Shown: positions 6,543-11,362 of the stretch, one piece after another
Position numbering within the stretch: position 1 is the first letter of the stretch
How the letters are laid out: each line of letters starts with the position of its first letter
From: Circinella minor
Lineage: Eukaryota > Mucoromycota > Mucoromycetes > Mucorales > Lichtheimiaceae
Reading direction: 5' to 3'
Length of the DNA: 11,362 bases
Assembly (NCBI GenBank): GCA_016758965.1
Contig: JAEPRB010000609.1
Span: forward strand, 1-11,362
Notes under the pieces: generated by a model
What the model was told of the DNA's origin: nothing
Databases searched by the model: none
What the model saw: only the letters and a program-made list of their open reading frames with translations
Position numbers and translations under genes: made by a program

Positions 6543-8690
6543 TTAATCATGAAGACCTGGTTTACGGTGAGAGAGATATCTTTTTGATGTGAATTTTTCG
6601 ACTAGTTTAAATGCCTCATTTCCATTTTTCATATCGTTGTATGCACAGATATAGCGCCAACAGCGATTATAGTATCTTCTGATTTCAGTAGGTGTAGCAT
6701 TAGGAGGAGACACTTGATCAAGAAAACCATCAAGGTTTTCTTGTAATGCTTTAAAAGAGTAATCGCATTCTCTTCTTGCTATTCTTTTTGCTGCGCTCCA
6801 ATATCTCTCGATCCAATTGGTTTCACAGTGATACTTGGGATAAAGCGCATATAGGTGGCCAGACTTTATAACAAGTTCTTCTAATGCTGTTCTTTGAGTA
6901 CGAAAATCAGGTTGATTTTCAAGCATGTGGTATGGACAACAAGTATATTCGGAATTAGGCTCTTTGTTGCCACATTTAGCTTTCCAATACTTTCCTTGTG
7001 CTTTATATTCATCCCATTTTCCAAGACCACGCTCTGTTAAAATTGTTTCCAATCCTTTTCGATACCAAATGCGTCGTTCATTTTTCTTGCCTTCATTCTT
7101 GATTTCTAAAGTGTAAAAATTTTGAATTTTTCGTTCACCATCTGTTCCAATATAATAGCCAGGTAAAATTACACGTTGCTTAACTGAATCTAATCTTGTG
7201 TCCTTTAAATTAAAACTGTTTACACGTTTCGCACTAGGTGCGTAAGCATTATGATTAGATGATTGATCAAGTAAAAACAATGCTTGGCATCCAGGATGAA
7301 GTTTCTCGAATAGTGGGATAACATCATCTTCTATCTGTTCACGCATGTCTTTCCATGTCCAATACCCATCGCGATTTGTACCAGCATAGAAAAACTTTCG
7401 TGACTTCCAGTTTTTAATTCGCATTGTTCCATGGCATGGGCACTGGAACTCACTGACCATTATTGATCCACCGGGGGATTTATTTCTAATTGGATTTTCA
7501 TTTTTAAGTAACCAGAGATTGGCTGGTGATTCATTACTGTAAAATGTACTCTCATCCTGAGTGACCATAATGACTTGTTTTTGACCTTCTGGTAAAATTG
7601 GTGGAGTAACTTTGTTCACATCATTTTCATCATATGTCTCCATGAACTGACTATATTCGACCATCTTTGAAGCCCATTCTTTTCTATATTCAACAACATC
7701 TTCACGTTCATGCCCATCATAATATAAAATCTTCTTATTTGCGCGGTAGCTATACCCCCATTCAACCATATAATTCCAAAGTACTGAAGCTGATATATTT
7801 CCAGGAAGATTAAATATACTTGGAATAACAGTATAGTTGAGGTATTTGAGCAATTCTGGAATGCCTCTTTTTTCAATTTTAGTAGTAATGATCCATTTTT
7901 GTGCTGCTTCTTTTATATCCTCATTACTTAAAAGTGAAACACGTTTGATATGTTTTCCTTGCTGATGTGGTGAGATTTTACCATAATGGAGGTATTCATT
8001 TGCATAGGATCTAATAGCTCGAGCACGGTAATGGTTTGATGGTGTGATCCATACTCTTTTTGCTGCTATTTGAGATGCTTTCATCACTGGGGATTTTCTA
8101 AGACGTTCACCAAAATAAACATAAACATCAGAATATTTTCTAAGTTCATAATCGCGCATCGCCCGTTCATCATCTTTTTTAGCATTCATAATTGGTGCTA
8201 CTATAGAGGTCAGTTGATCATATGCTTCTTGGATAGTCATCAAAGGAGGAGAAGTCTCTAATTCATCATCATATTCATCATATTCATTATCTTCATTATC
8301 TTCATGATTCTTATCCACAACTGCTTTCTTAAAAAAGTCAGTAATCTCATGGCTACCCTTTTTTTTCTTTAATGCTTGTTCTTCATGATAATATTTAATA
8401 TTTTTACTATTGCCCCAATATTTTCCACGAGAAGAGGTAGCTTCACTTTCGTTCCATTTAATAGGAAAAATAGGTTTTGAATTTTCTCTTATTACTTCAG
8501 CTGGTTCGGTTGCTTCAGTTACTTCCAATGTTGCAAGAATCTCAAAATCATCCTCTACTGTAGTTTCAGAATCATCTAAGATCTCAGGTTGGTTATTTTC
8601 CTCTGTACGGGGAAGTTTTGTAAAACGACCATTCGTTGAATTCTTCAATTGTTCTCGAACACGTTTCTGTTGTTTAGTTAAAGGGCCCAT
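6543..8690 (-). CDS. DDE transposase of the Tc1/mariner-like element, 715 residues
   Basis: A single uninterrupted frame runs from the ATG at 8690 to the TAA at 6543-6545. Residues 1-150 look disordered: a basic start, the motif SHEITDFF (113-120) after a Lys run, then an acidic stretch (about 128-146). A helical DNA-binding region follows (about 150-320). The linker YYDGHEREDVVEYRKEW (323-339) is typical of a widespread fungal transposase group. Catalytic residues are assigned as Asp379 (VTQDEST), Asp475 (FLLDQSSNHN) and Glu628 (NWIERYWSAAKR), as in Tc1/mariner/IS630 enzymes. The Asp475-Glu628 gap is 152 residues instead of about 34 and holds a Cys/His cluster (Cys573, Cys584, Cys585, His588, His611, His621, Cys622). 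In this superfamily the enzyme excises and reinserts the element at TA. A TATA-like TATTTATAATA (8731-8741, minus) lies about 45 nt upstream. The protein looks complete, so activity is possible. Confidence 0.88.
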   Translation of the reverse strand: MGPLTKQQKRVREQLKNSTNGRFTKLPRTEENNQPEILDDSETTVEDDFEILATLEVTEATEPAEVIRENSKPIFPIKWNESEATSSRGKYWGNSKNIKYYHEEQALKKKKGSHEITDFFKKAVVDKNHEDNEDNEYDEYDDELETSPPLMTIQEAYDQLTSIVAPIMNAKKDDERAMRDYELRKYSDVYVYFGERLRKSPVMKASQIAAKRVWITPSNHYRARAIRSYANEYLHYGKISPHQQGKHIKRVSLLSNEDIKEAAQKWIITTKIEKRGIPELLKYLNYTVIPSIFNLPGNISASVLWNYMVEWGYSYRANKKILYYDGHEREDVVEYRKEWASKMVEYSQFMETYDENDVNKVTPPILPEGQKQVIMVTQDESTFYSNESPANLWLLKNENPIRNKSPGGSIMVSEFQCPCHGTMRIKNWKSRKFFYAGTNRDGYWTWKDMREQIEDDVIPLFEKLHPGCQALFLLDQSSNHNAYAPSAKRVNSFNLKDTRLDSVKQRVILPGYYIGTDGERKIQNFYTLEIKNEGKKNERRIWYRKGLETILTERGLGKWDEYKAQGKYWKAKCGNKEPNSEYTCCPYHMLENQPDFRTQRTALEELVIKSGHLYALYPKYHCETNWIERYWSAAKRIARRECDYSFKALQENLDGFLDQVSPPNATPTEIRRYYNRCWRYICAYNDMKNGNEAFKLVEKFTSKRYLSHRKPGLHD
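8331..8354 (-). other. PIP-box-like motif in the transposase (possible PCNA contact)
   Basis: Residues 113-120 read SHEITDFF, flanked by KKKKG before and KK after, in an otherwise low-complexity N-terminus. The PCNA-interacting peptide consensus is Q-x-x-[ILM]-x-x-[FY]-[FY]. All the hydrophobic and aromatic positions match, and only the leading Gln is replaced by Ser. The T-D pair before the aromatics also occurs in strong PIP motifs. Binding is inferred from the motif only. Confidence 0.45.
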
Positions 8691-9381
8691 AGTATTAATA
8701 AATAAGAATAAAATAAAAAAGATGTAAAACTATTATAAATAAAGTAGTTGGAATTCTTTTTTTAAAAATAAAACCACCATCCTTTTATATCTTTTCTTAT
8801 TTTATTTTATCTGATCATGGATAAACTATCTTTCATAAAAATAGATAAAATGACCTATTATATTTGACTATTACATCATTATTTCTAGATCATTCTCTGA
8901 AACTATTTATAACAATTGTTACTATGTAATAACGTAATATCCATTTTCTATAATTTTCTTTTTTGTCCGGATGATTAATAATAATAAATAATTGGGTTTG
9001 ATTGGTTTTTTATTTATCCTTGATGGAAATAATGTTCGACCGATTAATTTTAAGTGGATGGATTATATATTTATTTGCTGACAAATGGGCACTAGCGGGT
9101 AATTTATTACCCACCAGCTATGTACTGTTACACACTGCTTTTCCTCTCTCATCTCCCTTATAATCCCTATATCGAAATCTTAGCTTCACTTAGTAAATTT
9201 TCACATTCCGCCAAAACTTTGAAGGCTATGAACTCGATGAAAAATAAGTTTTTTCAAAAACGAAAATGAGCGATAGATTTAGCATACAAAAATAAACATG
9301 TTCCATGTGCCAGAATATTGATTACTCAACGTCAAAAATATTTCATAGTGATCAAGTTTTTACGTCGGGATTCAAATTATT
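8691..9381. other. 5' non-coding region of the Tc1/mariner-like element
   Basis: This AT-rich stretch of about 690 bp has no open frame of note. It holds a small dyad GGGTAAT-TT-ATTACCC at 9097-9112 and a pyrimidine-rich stretch near 9137-9160. The promoter of the transposase should lie here. Apart from the weak TATA-like sequence at 8731-8741, no regulatory element could be pinned down. Confidence 0.5.
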
Positions 9382-9407
9382 TTGACGGTTTAAGACAGAA
9401 TGCACCG
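9382..9407 (-). repeat. Right terminal inverted repeat of the Tc1/mariner-like element
   Basis: On the minus strand it begins CGGTGCATTCTGTCTTAAAC. It matches the left repeat at 25 of 26 positions, the second base being G instead of A. TA follows at 9408-9409. Confidence 0.92.
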
Positions 9408-9592
9408 TATGTATTATCGTATTATTGCAATTTGCCATGCAGTCCACCACACAATATATAAAATAATAATAATAATAAAAAACGTTACTATACCTGGATT
9501 GTGGTTTACCCACTTTTATCCATTGTTCTTCTTCTGATGGCAGCGCGATTGTTGTTATTGCTGTGGTCGTTGATGCTCAAAGAGCTCGACAA

Positions 9593-10706
9593 TCACTTGC
9601 GAGCGATACTCATGGTCGATGAAGTACTAAAAATATAATTCAATTAGTATTTCTAAAAGGCTTATATTGGTATAGTGGAATATAACCACTAAATATATTA
9701 AAATACAAATATATACATACCCATGAGTACTCGCACTCCTATCACTGTGCACGGAATGCCTAAAATATAAAAAAAAAAGTTAGAGAAATATACTAAGTCA
9801 TTAACGAGATTATAAACAAGTTGGAAATATCAAACGTACATCGATGCATCCCGTGTAAGTACAGGAGGTTGCCTTGAAGGGCCAGAGCTACTATAGAACG
9901 ATTAATATCAGAAATGCGAAATTAGCGATCTTTTAATGTTACATTTACAGCTCATAGTATACTACATTTATATTGTATTATTACCTTGTTCCAGGGACCG
10001 AGAACTGGCGGATGATTTCCCTTGATTCCTCTGACCCCACTGTCACCACGCTTTTAATAATTAAGTTATAGATAGTGTTAAAATTATATTCATTTTTTTT
10101 TTGAAAAAAAGAAAGATATGGATATGGATAGATTACCTTTCAGCATTATCGGTAGCAACACCTCCGCTATAGTGAAACAAGTATGAAAATAAGTATCTAA
10201 TAATTTTAACTGTAGTCTATTGATTTATACATCAAACTATATTATCTTAGTATCACTAACCTTTTTTTTTTATTTGCGTTGCTCCATTTCTGGAGCAACA
10301 AGAACCTGGCCATCCAGTTATTTTCACACTTTTGGATCGGTATCCATGGATCACTTTTAGATACCAATTCGGTGAAGAGCTTCATAATGAAGCTCGTCGC
10401 CTCATGGCTCTGGCTGGACCATAGCTGGCCAGCCATCTTATCACCAACCATGACCGGCATGCGCTTGATGGCAGCAGTAACATGGGTCTCCAAGCCAGCC
10501 ATCTTCAGCATCTTTGTTGAATTGTCCATATTGGACAATGCCAATATGGCCGCATCAACATCAGCAATCTTGGCATTGCGAACCTTGCCTTGTGCATTTC
10601 GTGGCTGGCGAACGAAATCAACAGGAGGTTCATCATCACCGGCCTCCTCCACATGTTCTTCCAAGGCTTCGCCCACTTGGTCCTTCGACGCCAAAATGAG
10701 ATCCAT
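9593..10706 (-). CDS. Unknown protein encoded by six exons, all introns phase 2 (221 residues)
   Basis: The function is not recognised. Proposed exons are 10706-10261, 10166-10137, 10050-9985, 9890-9840, 9759-9721 and 9626-9593 (TGA at 9595-9593). Every junction has GT..AG borders, every intron is phase 2, and the frame stays open throughout. The start at 10706 has a strong context (AAAATGG), and a TATA box lies about 80 nt upstream. Residues 1-60 are acidic with alternating hydrophobics. Residues 60-148 look helical and end in SDPWIPIQKCENNWMARFLL then LQKWSN. Residues 149-221 are Ser/Thr-rich (SVPGTSSSGPSRQPPV) and probably disordered. GC in the exons is about half, clearly above the surroundings. 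The C-terminal signature resembles that of the gene at 4574-5791. The last exon also has another open frame past the TGA, so the 3' end is less certain than exon 1. Confidence 0.65.
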
Positions 10707-10783
10707 TTTGGACTCCAAACGGTGTAGCCGGTGTGGATGTTTTTATATTAGATTTATTTATTCAGCTACAACAGATGCTTATG

Positions 10784-10794
10784 TATTTTTATAG
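10784..10794 (-). promoter_or_regulatory. TATA box of the six-exon gene
   Basis: The minus strand reads TATAAAAATAC, a strong TATA-box match, with its 5' end about 85 nt upstream of the ATG at 10706. The spacing would allow a short leader of about 50 nt. An in-frame TAA between this box and the ATG supports 10706 as the true start. Confidence 0.55.
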
Positions 10795-11362
10795 TGAGCA
10801 CCAGTAATATTATCGTATATTACAACGTAATTGTTTATTAAGATAACTCAAGTTCTTTTGAGATAATATATGTTAAGCGATAATGATTTCAATATAATCA
10901 AATCTAGTACAGAGATATTATGTCTGTATGTATTGAGTCTTTATAATGTGAATTCAGTTGTTATTAAATTCAAATACTACTTTAAATACGTAGTCAACAA
11001 ATAAATATATAAAATAAATAAAATAAGGATTTTAAGATAATCTCTTGGTTAAAATAAAATAAATAAAACAACCCAATATACGGTGTTGAGTGATCAATAG
11101 AAAATATTTTTAAAATAAAGATTGATTGAATAACTGATTGATGATTTTTATTTGGTTTAAAAAAGTTGGGGTTTATATATCTTTTACAAATGTTCCGCAG
11201 TAACTTTCTATTGTTACGCAGCTAATTCCGCAGCAACTGTTTAATGTCGCGCAGCTATTACATGTGATTATTTAATTTATAATTTGGGGGGATAATTATA
11301 TAGTTGTTGTACAATCGGTTGATTAATGAAAAAAGGTAATAGAAATGAGAATATTCTTATAT
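10795..11362. other. AT-rich non-coding flank, no gene seen
   Basis: This is the upstream side of the six-exon gene. It contains A/T runs, a T-rich patch around 11140-11190 and the 33-bp duplication listed separately. No open frame, RNA gene or transposon end was recognised. Confidence 0.5.
11195..11260. repeat. 33-bp imperfect tandem duplication with four CGCAG motifs
   Basis: Copies 11195-11227 and 11228-11260 both start CCGCAG[TC]AACT and both carry a second CGCAGCTA 21 bp later. CGCAG therefore occurs at 11196, 11217, 11229 and 11250, with spacings of 21, 12 and 21. About three quarters of positions match. The cluster stands out against very AT-rich DNA and could be a protein-binding array or a remnant of a transposon end. 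Confidence 0.6.

Larger units (their letters stand above)
6246..9407 (-). mobile_element. Complete Tc1/mariner-like DNA transposon (3162 bp)
   Basis: The ends are 26-bp inverted repeats (6246-6271 and 9382-9407) that differ at one position, and TA lies directly outside each end (6244-6245 and 9408-9409), as expected for Tc1/mariner insertion. The only gene is the intronless transposase at 6543-8690, read from right to left. It leaves about 270 bp between its stop and the left repeat and about 690 bp between the right repeat and its start. Nothing interrupts the open frame. The length and the 715-residue enzyme are large compared with classical Tc1/mariner elements (about 1.3-2.4 kb, about 340 residues). 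Confidence 0.9.

Noticed and set aside
7616..7876. 86-codon minus-strand frame inside the Tc1/mariner-like transposase
   Set aside because: It lies in another frame of the same strand within a long intact gene that carries the DGHEREDVV motif at that position.
8410..8727. Plus-strand open frame opposite the transposase start
   Set aside because: It is antisense to the disordered N-terminus of the 715-residue transposase. Its Ser-rich composition simply mirrors the Asp/Glu-rich codons on the other strand.
10279..10794. 171-codon plus-strand frame across exon 1 of the six-exon gene
   Set aside because: It starts at TTG, not ATG, and has no domain-like pattern. The opposite strand has an ATG in good context, a TATA box and a chain of frame-keeping introns.
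10900..11362. Possible LTR starting TGTT near 11191
   Set aside because: There is no second copy in the window, no primer-binding site and no matching CA end with a target duplication. It is too weak to call.
1..11362. CRISPR arrays, bacterial operons or tRNA/rRNA genes
   Set aside because: There are no regularly spaced repeats with unique spacers, no tRNA cloverleaf or rRNA segment, and the intron-containing genes show that the DNA is eukaryotic.

Overview
The window looks like AT-rich nuclear DNA of a fungus, most likely an early-diverging lineage (Mucoromycota). The grounds are GT..AG introns of roughly 30-310 bp, frame-preserving splices, very AT-rich spacers with microsatellites, and a dense mix of DNA transposons of types known from these fungi. 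The species assignment is inference. No prokaryotic signals, rRNA or tRNA were seen.

Layout. (1) 1-456: the 5' end of a pogo/Tigger-type element on the minus strand. It holds the first 52 codons of a transposase with a CENP-B-type N-terminal helix-turn-helix, then a leader with a 51-bp tandem duplication and three copies of a 13-bp motif. The end lies at 456, next to a TA. (2) 457-~850: a ~180-bp tandem repeat (two copies plus a partial third); the pogo element sits exactly at the TA that opens a unit. (3) 1074-4128: a tnp2-type (CACTA/EnSpm-like) transposase gene on the plus strand with at least three introns. It is probably inactive because two stop codons interrupt the frame. (4) 4574-5791: a two-exon plus-strand gene of unknown function with poly-Asn, coiled-coil-like and acidic segments. 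Its start codon is one base out of frame with the body, at an A9 tract. A 30-bp repeat block follows the stop directly. (5) 6246-9407: a complete 3.16-kb Tc1/mariner-like transposon with 26-bp inverted repeats, TA on both sides and one intact intronless 715-codon DDE transposase on the minus strand. (6) 9593-10706: a six-exon minus-strand gene of unknown function in which every intron is phase 2, with higher GC than its surroundings. (7) 10795-11362: AT-rich non-coding DNA with a small 33-bp duplication.

The window is thus largely a transposon neighbourhood. The intact Tc1/mariner-like element is the best candidate for a recently active transposon. The least explained part is the pair of unknown genes (regions 4 and 6). 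Their products share a C-terminal signature, P-x-I-P-[IL]-x2-C-x3-W-x-A-x3-L-x2-K-W, preceded at matching distance by a Trp and a leucine-rich helix-like stretch. They may be distant members of one undescribed, possibly transposon-associated, fungal protein family.
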